Source: DATMER01 sp963741305
Lineage (GTDB): Bacteria; Acidobacteriota; Thermoanaerobaculia; Multivoradales; UBA5704
NCBI GenBank assembly: GCA_963741305.1
Contig: CAVUHL010000003.1
Coordinates: forward strand, 1,488,001 to 1,552,000
Reading direction: 5' to 3'
DNA length: 64,000 bases
In this document: positions 26,511-36,062 of the stretch, piece after piece
Position numbering within the stretch: position 1 is the first letter of the stretch
Layout: each line of letters begins with the position of its first letter
Position numbers and translations under genes: made by a program
Notes under the pieces: model-generated
Told to the model about the DNA's origin: nothing
What the model saw: the letters and a program-made list of their open reading frames with translations, nothing else
The model's database searches: none

Positions 26511-27898
26511 GGCTTTTTCTCCTTCGGTTCTTCCGCCTGGCCCGGCTTCATGGCGATGGGCAGCATGTGGACGACGGTGCGGTTCTGCGGCCGGAAATAG
26601 GTCCCGGCTACGCGCTGCACGTCCGCGGCGGTGACTTTCTGGAGCTCGGCGAGCTCCTTGTTCACCCACGAGACGTCGCCCAGGATCACGTCGGCATAGC
26701 CGATGTCCGTGGCTTTTGCCTGGACGGTCTGGCGCTCGAAGACCTCGGCGGCGATGAGCTGGTTCTTGGCCTTTTCCAGCTCCTCCTGGCCCACCGGCTC
26801 GGCGCGCAGGCGCTCGGCTTCCTCGGCGAGCGCCTTCTCGGCCTCCTCGGGCGTCTTGCCGGCCTGGAGGATGGCGAAGAAGAAGAAGACGCCCGGATCG
26901 TCCAGGATGATCGTCTGGCCGCCGGCCTCGAGGGCGATCTGCTGGTCATAGACCATCTTGCGGTAGAGCCGCGAGCTCTGGCCGTTGGACAGGACGTTGG
27001 CAGCCACCTGGAGCGCGTGGACGTCGGGGTGCCCCGCCTCGGGCACGTGATAGGTAAAGATCACCGCGGGCAGCGGCGTGTTGGCGTCGTACTCGACCGT
27101 CCGGCGCTCGGCCGCCTGGGCCGGCTCCTTGGGGACGTTGCGCGGGATCGCCGGCCCCTTGGGGATCGAGGCGAAGTGCTTCTCGATCCAGCCCAGGGTC
27201 TCGTCCGCATCGAAGTCTCCGGCGACCACGAGCGTGGCATTGTTGGGGAGGTAATAGGTGCGGTGGAACTCCCGCACGTCCTCGATCGTGGCGGCGGTCA
27301 GGTCGGCCATGCTGCCGATGGGGAGGATGCGGTAGGGATGGGTGGTGAACGTCTTGTCCAGAACCACTTCGAAGAGCCGGCCGAAGGGCGGGTTCTCGAT
27401 CCGTAGCCGGCGCTCCTCCTTGACCACGTCGCGCTCGGAGACGAAGTTCTCCTCCGATACGTTGAGCGAGCGCATGCGGTCGGCCTCCATCCAGAGGATC
27501 CGCTCCAGATATTGGCTGGGGAAGGTCTGGAAGTAGAGCGTGCGGTCGAAATCGGTGGTGGCGTTGAAGCGCCCGCCGATCGAATTGATGAAGTTGATGT
27601 GCTCCTCGGCGGCCACATTCGCCGAGCCCTTGAACATGATGTGCTCGAACAGATGGGCGAAGCCGCTCCGTCCCTGGCGCTCGTCCTTGGAGCCGACGTG
27701 GTACCAGACCTGGACGTTGGCGGCCGGGACCGAGCGGTCCTCGTGGAGGATGACCTTCATCCCATTGGCGAGCTGGTGCTGCCGGATCTTCAGCTCCGGC
27801 GGCGAGACCTTCAGGGCCGCCGCGGCGACCCCCTGGGCCGTCAGGGCACCCAGGGCCCCCAGGACGATACTCAGGGCGAGCAGTTTTCGTGTTTGCAT
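26507..27898 (-). CDS. M16-family zinc peptidase (catalytic subunit)
   Basis: A 463-aa exported protein. The inverted zinc motif HLFEH is at residues 82-86, with a downstream Glu in ERDVVKEERR as the expected third ligand. A signal peptide (LALSIVLGALGALTAQGVAAA) directs it to the periplasm. The start at 27898 follows GGGAGG by 7 nt. It is the first gene of an operon with the inactive M16 partner. Predicted to degrade oligopeptides or small proteins inside a closed chamber. Confidence 0.92.
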   Translation of the reverse strand: MQTRKLLALSIVLGALGALTAQGVAAAALKVSPPELKIRQHQLANGMKVILHEDRSVPAANVQVWYHVGSKDERQGRSGFAHLFEHIMFKGSANVAAEEHINFINSIGGRFNATTDFDRTLYFQTFPSQYLERILWMEADRMRSLNVSEENFVSERDVVKEERRLRIENPPFGRLFEVVLDKTFTTHPYRILPIGSMADLTAATIEDVREFHRTYYLPNNATLVVAGDFDADETLGWIEKHFASIPKGPAIPRNVPKEPAQAAERRTVEYDANTPLPAVIFTYHVPEAGHPDVHALQVAANVLSNGQSSRLYRKMVYDQQIALEAGGQTIILDDPGVFFFFAILQAGKTPEEAEKALAEEAERLRAEPVGQEELEKAKNQLIAAEVFERQTVQAKATDIGYADVILGDVSWVNKELAELQKVTAADVQRVAGTYFRPQNRTVVHMLPIAMKPGQAEEPKEKKP

Positions 27899-27934
27899 CC
27901 GTTGACCTCCCATCTGACCGGGATCTTATACGTG

Positions 27935-29530
27935 TCAGGGCAGCGAAGGGTTCGGGCCCGCCAGCCGCGGGAGCTTCTCCGGACGCATGGCCGCGTGGTA
28001 GAGGAACGAGGCGAGCACGACCGAGGCCTGCATCAGGTCCTCCCTCTGCAGGTGGTCGTAGACGTCCATGTTCGAGTGGTGGGTGCGCGCGAAGTAGTCG
28101 AGCTCGTCCTGGATGAACTGGAAGCCGGGCAGCCCCACGTCCAGGAATGACTCGTGGTCCGAGCCGAGCTCGCCGCGCAGGGTCACGGTGCCGGCCCCCA
28201 GATCGTGAAAGGGGGCGAGCCAGGCCTCGAAGATCGGCCGCAGCGCGGCGTTTTCCTCGGCATAGATGCCGCGGATCTTCCCACCGCCGGCATCCATGTT
28301 GAAGTAGGAGGACAGCTTGCCGTACCCGGGCCGGAGGGAAAGCTTGCCCTCGTCCTTCCAATTCAAGGAGGAAAGCCACTTCCTGCGCTCCGGGTCCTCG
28401 GGACCGGACCAGGAGCCGAAGTGCTCGGCGACATAGGCGGCCGAGCCGAAGAGCCCCTGCTCCTCGCCGCTCCACAGAGCGACGCGGATCGTGCGCTTCG
28501 GCTTGACCCCGAGCACCTGCAGGATGCGCACGGCCTCCATGACCACGGCGCAGCCGGCGGCATTGTCCGTGGCGCCGGTTCCGGTGTGCCAGGAGTCCAG
28601 GTGGGCGCCGGCCATCACGATCTCGCCGTTGCGGTCGGTGCCAGGGATCTCGGCCACGGTGTTGTAGGCCATCGGATCCTCGTCGTGGAACTGTGCCTCG
28701 ACCTCGATCTCCAGCTCGACCTCCTGGCCTGCTTCGACCAGGCGGCGCAGGCGGTTGTACTGCTCGGCAGCGACCACCACCGTGGGCACTCCCGGGCTCA
28801 TCGCGGGGTTCCAGGGGCCGCCGCGGCCGACCCGCAGCACGCCCCAGGGCCGATTGCTGCTCTCGATCGTGGCGAGCACCTTCTCCTCGGCGAGGAAGTG
28901 GTTCAGGGCCTCGCGGAGCTTCGCGCGCTCGATCGATGCGTCCTTGAATCCGTTGGCATCGCGGTCCGCGGGGACCGGGAACCGGCCGAGGTCCCGGAGC
29001 GCCTCGACGGTGTACTCCCGGGGCTCGGGATCCTCCCCCTGGTGGACGAGGTCGACCGGCTCATTCATCAGGACGATCTTCCCGGCCAGCTTGCCCTGCC
29101 AGGCCTCGAAATCCTCCTCCTTGGCGAGCTTGGCGATCAGCACCGGGCCGCGCACGGGACCGGCAGTGCCCGGCGTGTGCGCCTTGGGAAGAGCGGAGAG
29201 CGGGAGCTGGTGCGGCTTCAGCATGTGCACAGCGGAGCGGCTGAAGGACCATCCCCGGCCGAAGGGATAAGGCTCCAGGTGGGCATTGCGCAGCCCCCAG
29301 CCGGCGAGCCGCTGCCGGGTCCACTCGTTGGCCCCCTTGAGCTGCGGCGAGCCGGTGAGCCGCGGGCCGACGGCGTCAGTCAGATGGCGGACGGTCTCCA
29401 TCACCTGGGAATGGCGGAGCCCCTCCTCGCGGATGCGCGTCACCATCCCCAAGTCCACCGGCTCTTCTGCGAAGAGGGGAACGCCCAGGAGAAAAACCAC
29501 GGCTGCCGTAGCACGACGGGTGCGGCTCAA
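27935..29530 (-). CDS. M28-family exported peptidase, tandem copy 2
   Basis: A 531-aa exported protein with a signal peptide and the M28 metal ligands: GAHLDSWHTGTGATDNAAG, then SGEEQGLFGS with the catalytic Glu, and a later DHESF segment. A ~200-aa insertion ahead of the catalytic domain looks like a protease-associated (PA) region. TTG start with GGAGG 5 nt upstream. It is a close paralogue of the next gene upstream (29576-31177), with nearly the same length and long identical stretches such as GMVTRIREEGLRHSQVMETV. Predicted aminopeptidase or carboxypeptidase acting outside the cytoplasm. Confidence 0.88.
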   Translation of the reverse strand: MSRTRRATAAVVFLLGVPLFAEEPVDLGMVTRIREEGLRHSQVMETVRHLTDAVGPRLTGSPQLKGANEWTRQRLAGWGLRNAHLEPYPFGRGWSFSRSAVHMLKPHQLPLSALPKAHTPGTAGPVRGPVLIAKLAKEEDFEAWQGKLAGKIVLMNEPVDLVHQGEDPEPREYTVEALRDLGRFPVPADRDANGFKDASIERAKLREALNHFLAEEKVLATIESSNRPWGVLRVGRGGPWNPAMSPGVPTVVVAAEQYNRLRRLVEAGQEVELEIEVEAQFHDEDPMAYNTVAEIPGTDRNGEIVMAGAHLDSWHTGTGATDNAAGCAVVMEAVRILQVLGVKPKRTIRVALWSGEEQGLFGSAAYVAEHFGSWSGPEDPERRKWLSSLNWKDEGKLSLRPGYGKLSSYFNMDAGGGKIRGIYAEENAALRPIFEAWLAPFHDLGAGTVTLRGELGSDHESFLDVGLPGFQFIQDELDYFARTHHSNMDVYDHLQREDLMQASVVLASFLYHAAMRPEKLPRLAGPNPSLP

Positions 29531-29575
29531 GTGCGCCTCCTTTAAAGAGCGATACCGAGCGGGACCGGTTTGTTG

Positions 29576-31177
29576 TCAATTCGGGTTCGGAGTCGGAAGC
29601 GGCGGCCGCGGGAGCTTCTCCTGCCGCATGGCGGCGTTGTAGAGGAACGAGGCAACCACGACCGAAGCCTGCGCCAGGTTCTCCCGGTCCAGATGGTCGT
29701 AGACGTCCATGTTCGAGTGGTGGGTGCGTGCCGTGTAGTCCAGCTCGTCCTGGATGAACTGGAACCCGGGCAGCCCCACGTCCTGGAACGACTCGTGGTC
29801 CGTGCCACCCGTACGGCGCAGGGTCACGGTGTCAGCCCCGAGGTCGCGGAGCGGGGCCAGCCAGGCCTCGAAGATCGGCCGCAGGGCGGCGCTCTCCTCG
29901 GCGTAGATGCCGCGGATCTTCCCGCCGCCATTGTCGATGTTGAAGTAGGACGACAGCTTCCCATGCGCGGGGCGGAGGGAGAGCTTGCCTTCACCCTTCC
30001 AGTTGGTGGCCGAGAGCCACTTGCGGCGCTCCGGGTCCTCAGGCCCGGACCAGGAGCCGAAGTGCTCGGTCACGTAGGCATAGGAGCCGTAGAGCCCCTG
30101 CTCCTCGCCCGTCCACAGGGCGATGCGGATCGTGCGCTTCGGCTTGACTCCGAGCGCCTGGAGGATGCGCATGGCCTCCATGACCACGGCACAGCCGGCG
30201 GCGTTGTCTGTCGCGCCGGTGCCGCCGTGCCAGGAGTCCAAGTGGGCGCCGACCATCACGATCTCGCCGTCGCGGTCCGTGCCCGGGATCTCGGCCACGG
30301 TGTTGTAGGACTTCAGATCCTCGTCGTGGTACCGCGCCTCGACCTCGATCTCCAGCTCGACCTCCTGGCCCGCTTCGACCAGGCGGCGCAGGCGGTTGTA
30401 GTGCTCGGCGGCCATGGTCATTGAGGGCACGCCCGTGCTCAGCCCCGGATCGAAGGAGCCGCCGCGGCTGACCCGCAGCACGCCCCAGGGGCGCGCGCTG
30501 CTGTCGATCGTGGCGAGCGCCTTCTCCTCGACGAGAAACCGGTTCAGGGCCTCGCGGAGCTTCGAGCGCTCGATCCGTTCTTTCTGGGGGTCCTCATCCC
30601 GCTCCGCGGGGACCGGAAACCGGCCGAGGTCCCGGAGCGTATCCTCGTTGAACTCCCGAGGCTCGATCTCGTCCGGATGGAGTAGATCGAGCGGCTCGTC
30701 CGTCAGGACGATCTTTCCGGCCAGCTTGCCCCGCCAGGCCTCGAAGTCCTCCTCCTTCGCGAGCTTGGCGACCATCACCGTGCCACGGACAGGGCCGGCG
30801 GTGCCCGGCGTGTACGCCTTGGGCAGGGCGGAGAGCGGCAACTGGTGTGGCTTCAGCATGTGGACTGCCGAGCGGCTGAACGACCAGCCCCGGCCGAAGG
30901 GGTAGGGGTCCAGGCGGGCCTCGCGCAGCCCCCAGCCGGCGAGCCGCTGCCGGGTCCACTCGTTAGCCGCCTTGAGCTGCGGCGAGCCGGTGAGCCGGGG
31001 GCCGAGCTCGTCCGTCAGATGGCGGACGGTCTCCATCACCTGGGAATGGCGGAGCCCCTCCTCGCGGATGCGAGTCACCATGCCGAGGTCCACCGGCTCC
31101 TCGGCCGATTTTTGGGAATGGCCAGGGATACCGAGGAGAAAGACCGCTACTGCCAGGACGTGAAAAGTGCGGGTCAA
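29576..31177 (-). CDS. M28-family exported peptidase, tandem copy 1
   Basis: A 533-aa paralogue of the downstream gene. It has a signal peptide, a PA-like insertion and M28 ligands in GAHLDSWHGGTGATDNAAG and TGEEQGLYGS. It also starts with TTG and a good AGGAGG. Differences between the copies cluster in the signal peptide, in the 170-230 linker region and around the metal site (for example GGTDHESF versus GSDHESF), suggesting divergence in substrate preference after duplication. Only 45 bp separate the two genes, so they are probably one transcript. Confidence 0.88.
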   Translation of the reverse strand: MTRTFHVLAVAVFLLGIPGHSQKSAEEPVDLGMVTRIREEGLRHSQVMETVRHLTDELGPRLTGSPQLKAANEWTRQRLAGWGLREARLDPYPFGRGWSFSRSAVHMLKPHQLPLSALPKAYTPGTAGPVRGTVMVAKLAKEEDFEAWRGKLAGKIVLTDEPLDLLHPDEIEPREFNEDTLRDLGRFPVPAERDEDPQKERIERSKLREALNRFLVEEKALATIDSSARPWGVLRVSRGGSFDPGLSTGVPSMTMAAEHYNRLRRLVEAGQEVELEIEVEARYHDEDLKSYNTVAEIPGTDRDGEIVMVGAHLDSWHGGTGATDNAAGCAVVMEAMRILQALGVKPKRTIRIALWTGEEQGLYGSYAYVTEHFGSWSGPEDPERRKWLSATNWKGEGKLSLRPAHGKLSSYFNIDNGGGKIRGIYAEESAALRPIFEAWLAPLRDLGADTVTLRRTGGTDHESFQDVGLPGFQFIQDELDYTARTHHSNMDVYDHLDRENLAQASVVVASFLYNAAMRQEKLPRPPLPTPNPN

Positions 31178-31251
31178 GGAGCCTCCTTGGAATAGGGAGA
31201 TCGGTTCGCGTCCGGGATTCTACCCTGCCTACGGGAGTAGGATTCAGTCCG

Positions 31252-32478
31252 ATGAAAGCGCTCACCCTGCCACTCCTCCTGCTCCTCGCCGGACCGCTCG
31301 CTGCCAAGGAGCCGTCCCTCCATCTCGCGATCGGCGATCCCATCCGCAAGGACCGGGAGGCGCCGGTAGTCCTCGACGGCATCACCGAAGCCCGCACCGG
31401 CGACCTCCTGGCGCCCTCGGAGCTGGTCCCGCGGCTCTCGGGCGTGCGCCTGCTGCTGGTGGGGGAGAGCCACACCAACGCCGACTTCCACCAGATCCAG
31501 CTCCGGGTGATCGAGGAGCTGCACCGGGCGGGGCGGCCGGTGCTCATCGGCCTGGAGATGTACCCCTACACCGAGCAGCCGTACCTCGATCAGTGGATCG
31601 GCGGCCTGCTGACCGAGGAAGGGTTCGTGCGACTCTCCCGCTGGTACAAGAACTGGGGGTACAACTGGGGTTACTACCGGGACATCTTCCTCTTCGCCCG
31701 CGACCGAGGCATCCGGATGTTCGCCGTCAACGCGCCGAGGGAGGCCATCACCGCCGTGCGCCAGAAGGGCTTTGACGCCCTGAGCCCGGAGGAGGCCGCC
31801 CACCTGCCGCGCCAGGTGGACACCACGAGCCAGGACCATCGCACCCTGATCCGCTCCTTTTTCGGCGGCGACGATCCGCTCCATGGCGGCATGAGCCCGG
31901 AGCAGTTCGAGGGCATGTACACGGCCCAATCCACCTGGGACGCCACCATGGGGCACAACGCCGTCAAGGCCCTGCGCGAGCACGGTGCCCCCGGATCGGT
32001 AATGGTGGTCCTGGTTGGCTCGGGCCACGTGGCCTATGGCCTGGGCATCCAGCGCCAGATCGCCCCCGGCTTCGAGAAGGAATTCGGTGGCCGGATTGCG
32101 GCCCTCGTCCCGGTCCCGGTGCGGGACGAGGACGGCGATCCCGTGGAAAAGGTCCAAGCCTCCTACGCCGACTTCATCTGGGGAGTACCGCCGGAAAACG
32201 ATCCCGTCTGGCCCGGCCTGGGCCTCTCCACCGGCATGGGAGAAGGGGAGGCGGCGCGCAAGGTCCTTTTCGTGGAAAAGGACTCGGCCGCCGAAAAAGC
32301 CGGCTTCCAGACCGGGGACGTCCTCCTCACTTTCGACGGCACGCTGGTCACGGACAAGGAAGTCTTCAACCGTCTCCTGGCTGGGAAACGCTGGGGGGAC
32401 ACGGCCGTTTTCACCGTGAAGCGGGGCGAGGAGACTCGGACGCTCACCGTCTCCTTCCGCAGGCAGCGCAGCGGGTAG
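31252..32478 (+). CDS. ChaN-like (Tiki/haem-binding) protein with C-terminal PDZ domain
   Basis: A 408-aa exported protein (signal peptide ending GPLAA). Residues 55-285 match the ChaN/haem-binding uptake family: LLLVGESHTNADFHQIQ, GLEMYPY, and VVLVGSGHVAYGLGI, which carries a conserved His. A C-terminal ~90-residue region (KVLFVEKDSAAEKAGF, GDVLLTFDG) is a PDZ domain. ChaN proteins have been linked to iron or haem handling, and the fold is shared with Tiki metalloproteases, so a protease role is possible. It is divergent from the M28 genes. Confidence 0.85.
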   Translation: MKALTLPLLLLLAGPLAAKEPSLHLAIGDPIRKDREAPVVLDGITEARTGDLLAPSELVPRLSGVRLLLVGESHTNADFHQIQLRVIEELHRAGRPVLIGLEMYPYTEQPYLDQWIGGLLTEEGFVRLSRWYKNWGYNWGYYRDIFLFARDRGIRMFAVNAPREAITAVRQKGFDALSPEEAAHLPRQVDTTSQDHRTLIRSFFGGDDPLHGGMSPEQFEGMYTAQSTWDATMGHNAVKALREHGAPGSVMVVLVGSGHVAYGLGIQRQIAPGFEKEFGGRIAALVPVPVRDEDGDPVEKVQASYADFIWGVPPENDPVWPGLGLSTGMGEGEAARKVLFVEKDSAAEKAGFQTGDVLLTFDGTLVTDKEVFNRLLAGKRWGDTAVFTVKRGEETRTLTVSFRRQRSG

Positions 32479-32480
32479 AA

Positions 32481-32820
32481 CGGCTCGCCGTCAACTTACG
32501 ACGGGCCAACATGAGTTGACGACGGCTCGCCGTCAACTCATGTTGCCTCAGCTGACTTCAAGTTGCCTCATCTCCAGCAACGACGGCTCGTCGCCGTTGA
32601 TGTTGTCTCGCGTCAGGAGAAGTTGGCTCATCTCCACTGGCGGCGGCCCGTCGTCAACTGAAGTTGAGCCGCCGTCGACAGAAGTTGTCCCATCTCTAGC
32701 GACGGCAGCCCGTTGCCGCCGGAGATGGGCCAACTCCACGAAAATGCCTCAGCGCCGCTGGCGCTGGCTCGCCGTCGACTGAAGTTGGGCCATCGTCAAC
32801 TTAGCTGAGGCAACTTTAGG
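32481..32820. repeat. Degenerate ~20-21-bp-period tandem array (I)
   Basis: About 16 units of 20-21 bp follow one another. The rough consensus is TGGCTCGTCGTCAACTGAAG, with self-complementary CGACGGC/GCCGTCG pieces in many units. It starts 2 bp after the ChaN-PDZ stop codon. No ribosome binding site or conserved ORF is seen, so it is treated as non-coding. The next array begins about 75 bp downstream. Confidence 0.85.
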
Positions 32821-32893
32821 CCTGCGGCCGGGACGCCGCGGCTGGAGTGGGGCAGCTCGCTCCGGCCCTCTCGTCGCCTTCCGAAGTCCGCTC

Positions 32894-33203
32894 GACGCTT
32901 TTCTGAGCGCTCGCGGATGATTCTGACGCGTCGCGGAGAATTCTGACGCGAAGAGGATGATCCGCGACACGTCAAGGATAATCCTCAGCCGCTCAGAACC
33001 ATCCGCGACGCGTCAGAATCATCCTTAGGCGCTCAGAACCATCCGCGGCGGCTAAAAATCATCCGCGACGCGTCGAGGATCATCCGCGACCGCTAAAAAA
33101 CATCCGCGACCGCTACAAACCAACCTCGGCACGTCGAGAATCATCCACGACGCGTCGCGAACCATCCGCAGCCGCTCAAAATCATCCGCGACGGCTCAGA
33201 ATC
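32894..33203. repeat. Degenerate ~20-bp-period tandem array (II) with an orientation switch
   Basis: About 15 units of 20-21 bp. The first three (to about 32957) read ATTCTGACGCGTCGCGGATG; the rest read the reverse complement CATCCGCGACGCGTCAGAAT. The array therefore flips strand once. The core GCGACGCGTC is itself palindromic. It is bounded on the right by GGCGCGTTATCAACGCGCC, a perfect hairpin. Between this and 33386 I see no gene. Confidence 0.85.
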
Positions 33204-33386
33204 GCGGCGCGTTATCAACGCGCCAAGGATGCCTAGGTCAAGCGAAGCAAGTCGTTTCCTTCAAGAGAGATCCTGTCTTCCCGCTGTCGCGGCGAGGCAT
33301 CCATATGGCAATGACCAAGAACCAATAAGATTCCGCTGGCTTTGGGTTCTTTCCTCCTTGCCGTTCCGGCGCTTCTGTGTCCCGGA

Positions 33387-33428
33387 TTGACACCCTCCAG
33401 TGCCGGGCTTAGACTTGCTAAGTCTAAG
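33387..33428 (+). promoter_or_regulatory. Sigma70-like promoter overlapped by a 9-bp palindrome
   Basis: TTGACA at 33387-33392 is a perfect -35. Seventeen bases later TAGACT (33410-33415) is a plausible -10. A perfect inverted repeat CTTAGACTT-GCT-AAGTCTAAG (33408-33428) covers the -10 and the start region, the usual position of a repressor operator. The gene at 33560 begins ~130 bp downstream. The palindrome could alternatively act as an RNA hairpin. Confidence 0.6.
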
Positions 33429-33559
33429 TTTCTGTGAAGCTTCAAGGGGTCAACCACATCGAGTTGCTGACGCCATATGACACTGACCTGGTGTCCTAGT
33501 CCTGCGAGCGGCACGCGTAGACACCAAGGTGTTGGACGCTGGTTTAGTGAGGAGTGTAA

Positions 33560-34396
33560 ATGCTGAGAGATATGAAGGACATCTTGGCGAGGCAGGTGCC
33601 TTTTTATCTGGGTAGCGTCTTTATCTTAGCTGCCTTGACAAGCGGAGAATTCAGTTCGACACTAGTGCCTGAATCCTCCGCGCCTCCCCCCTTGGGTGAG
33701 GCCACCCTCTCCCAGCGACGCATCGTTGACCCAAGAACCCCTAAGCGCTTTGAGGTGACTGATAAGGTTAACCTACGGATCGAATACCCTTTAGAGCTTC
33801 GTCTGAACCAAACTGGGACTGTGAAAGTTCGCCTTAGTCGGGATCAAGAGATATGGGACTATACCTCGAGCCCAAAGCGAATAGTACATCGAGAGCTGAA
33901 TGAAGATCCGACGTCGTTTACCTTAGGGTCCCTCGCGATTGAGGTGTTAGCTCCTTCCGTAAAGACCATACCCGTGGGATCGAAACTCCCGACTGAGAGG
34001 CTCTGGTCTATAAGGCCGAAGGATGAGGGCGAGCACAATCTTGTCTTAAACGTGTCTTCTGCCCTTATGACGGCATCATCGAAGGATCTGGTTGAGGCAA
34101 ACCTACTCGTTAACGGTGATGCCCTACAGTTGCCCACCTCAGGAGATATACCCCTTCCACTGAAGGTCACCACAGTCTGGGGCGTTAGCGAAGTTACGGT
34201 GAACATAGTGAGAGCGGCCATCGGCCTTGTTGGCTTCATTCTGATGTACCCTCTACTCGTCGAGTTCCTTAAGAGAAGAATGGGGTATGAGCCTGAAGAG
34301 GGAAAGGCACTTAAATCAGCTCCTCAGAATAAGTCAGATCCGGAGGCGCCCAACACTTATGAGGCCCCCGGTGGTCAAGGCATAGAGGGTCCGTAG
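33560..34396 (+). CDS. Membrane protein of unknown function, lower GC than neighbours
   Basis: A 278-aa protein with an N-terminal membrane anchor (FYLGSVFILAALTSG) and a second helix near 222-240 (AAIGLVGFILMYPLLVEF) followed by a basic stop-transfer segment and a hydrophilic tail. The ~180 residues between the helices are beta-rich and would lie outside the cytoplasm. I do not recognise a family. Codon use is clearly less GC-biased than in the flanking genes, suggesting recent acquisition. GAGGAGTG precedes the ATG. A promoter with an overlapping palindrome lies upstream at 33387-33428. Confidence 0.7.
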   Translation: MLRDMKDILARQVPFYLGSVFILAALTSGEFSSTLVPESSAPPPLGEATLSQRRIVDPRTPKRFEVTDKVNLRIEYPLELRLNQTGTVKVRLSRDQEIWDYTSSPKRIVHRELNEDPTSFTLGSLAIEVLAPSVKTIPVGSKLPTERLWSIRPKDEGEHNLVLNVSSALMTASSKDLVEANLLVNGDALQLPTSGDIPLPLKVTTVWGVSEVTVNIVRAAIGLVGFILMYPLLVEFLKRRMGYEPEEGKALKSAPQNKSDPEAPNTYEAPGGQGIEGP

Positions 34397-35015
34397 TAGC
34401 TGGGCGGGGGGCTCCAGCTCAATCAGGACCGCGAGTCGGATGAAGATGCTCTCCTCTGCTTGGTTTCTCAATCGGCGCAGGGACTGCCTGCACCAAACAC
34501 CTATCGAGGCTCAGCCGCCGCCTGGGCGGCGGTGTGAAGCCGTGGCTCCACGTCCTAGAAACGTTTCTGTGCCCTCATGCCGGCCCATTCAAAGTGCGGG
34601 CTCGCGGTCGATCGACCGTGTCCAGTTATGCGGCGGGCTCGGGGAAGGGGCAGAGCAGTCACCTTCTCTTTCTCGAGATCTTCTTGTATTCAAGACGCCG
34701 ATCTTCGTCGCCGGGCCTGTGGAGCCTGTGGGCGGCGCCCGAAGGGCGTCCGTCCAAGGAGCTGTGGGAAGCGCGTCTCACGCGCTTTCCATAGATCCGG
34801 CAGGATCCATAGGCCATGGGAGGGGGATTCCGATCTCGGCATCTTGGCGAAAAGCTGAGCGAAAGAGGGTGTCCAATCCCTGGGGCAGGCTGCCAGGCTG
34901 TGTGCCGATGGACCTCGGTCGCGCTCTGAGGCGCACGGATCTGCCCGATCGAAAGGTCCTTGCTGGCTCGGCCCTTGAGGCTCCAGTTGGGCGGCGGGCT
35001 CACCCTCTTTCCTCC
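34397..35015. other. Non-coding interval next to the IS110 transposase
   Basis: No convincing gene in these 619 bp. Long open frames on both strands lack ribosome binding sites and recognisable protein sequence. It contains small GC hairpins, such as CCGCCGCCTGGGCGGCGG near 34514. It may include the non-coding end of the IS110 element, but IS110 elements lack obvious terminal inverted repeats and I cannot place the boundary. Confidence 0.5.
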
Positions 35016-36062
35016 TTAAACGTTGACAAAGCGTTGCATGTCGAAGGGCTTCTTGCGCAGCAGCATGTAATAGACGGCCCGTCCGAGCTTGGCCGCCAGT
35101 ATGCTGAGAGCTTTGCCCTTGCCGTGTTTCTTCTCAATGCGGCTGAAGTACTTTCTGCCGGCCACGTTCCAACGCAAGAACAGGGCGGCGGCTTCGGAGA
35201 AGGCCCACTTGAGGTGGACGTTGCCGATCTTGCTGCCGGTCGACTTCGTGGTCTTGCCGGCGGACTCATGCCTGCCCTTGACAAGTCGGGAGTAGGACAG
35301 GAAGTCCTTTACGCTGGGAAAGCGTCCAAGGTCATCGATCTCGTAGAGCAGGGTCAGAGCCAAGATCTCCCCGATTCCAGGTATGGAGCGCAGCAACGAG
35401 AAGCCGTGCCCGTGATCCTTTCGGACCTCGTGGAGCAGGAAGAGCTCAAGGTCGCGGATGACCTCGTCGAAGGTTTCGATCAGGGCGACGTCGGCGGCCA
35501 TGGACATCTGGACACTACTGTCGTCGAAGTGCTCGATGATGGCTCCATGGTCCTTGGTCTTGTCGATCCTCTCCTCGAAGGCAGGGAGGTTGTACTGAGT
35601 GTTGGTGTTCTGGATATGGGTGAGCAGCTCGGCGCGCTTTCTGACCAAGAAGGTCCGGCGCCGCATGAGGTCGCGGGTGGCTCGCTTGTCGCGGGGGTAG
35701 ACGTAGGCGTAGGGGAGATTGCCGCCGCGCAGAAGCGAGGCGATCTTGTAGGAGTCGAGACGGTCGTTCTTGGACTTGCCGCCGTGAATCGCCTTCATGT
35801 CGAGGGCATGACCGAGGACGAATTCGATCCCCTCCTGGGCGCATACGTCGGCGACCCAATACCAGCAGAAGACGCACTCGACGGCGACGACGAGGTCCTT
35901 GCGGCAGTAGGGTCGAAGGACTTGGAGGAGCTCATCTCGGTCGCAGTCGATCTTCTTGTGAACCAGCGACTTGCCGGATTGATCAAGGATGCAGACGAAC
36001 ATGCTGCGCGCATGGAGGTCAATTCCGCAGTAGTGACGGTGCTGTTGGGTGTAGAATCTCAT
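35016..36062 (-). mobile_element. IS110-family transposase
   Basis: A 348-aa protein. The N-terminal DEDD/RuvC-like domain begins GIDLHARSMFVCILD (first Asp), then VVAVECVFCWYWVAD (Glu) and the KSKNDRLDSYKIA segment with the last acidic residues. The C-terminal Transposase_20 region shows SIPGIGEILALTLL, LGRFPSVKDFLSYSRLV and the serine-containing region before KWAFSEAA. Length is normal for IS110, and no frameshift is seen, so it may be active. GGAGG lies 6-7 nt before the ATG at 36062. Only one copy is seen in the window. Confidence 0.92.

Noticed and set aside
32481..33203. CRISPR array
   Set aside because: Units are contiguous at 20-21 bp with no constant repeat alternating with unique spacers, and there are no cas genes nearby.
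33233..33514. 93-codon minus-strand ORF upstream of the membrane protein
   Set aside because: No ribosome binding site and no recognisable sequence, and it spans the promoter-palindrome region. I could not confirm a mobile-element remnant.
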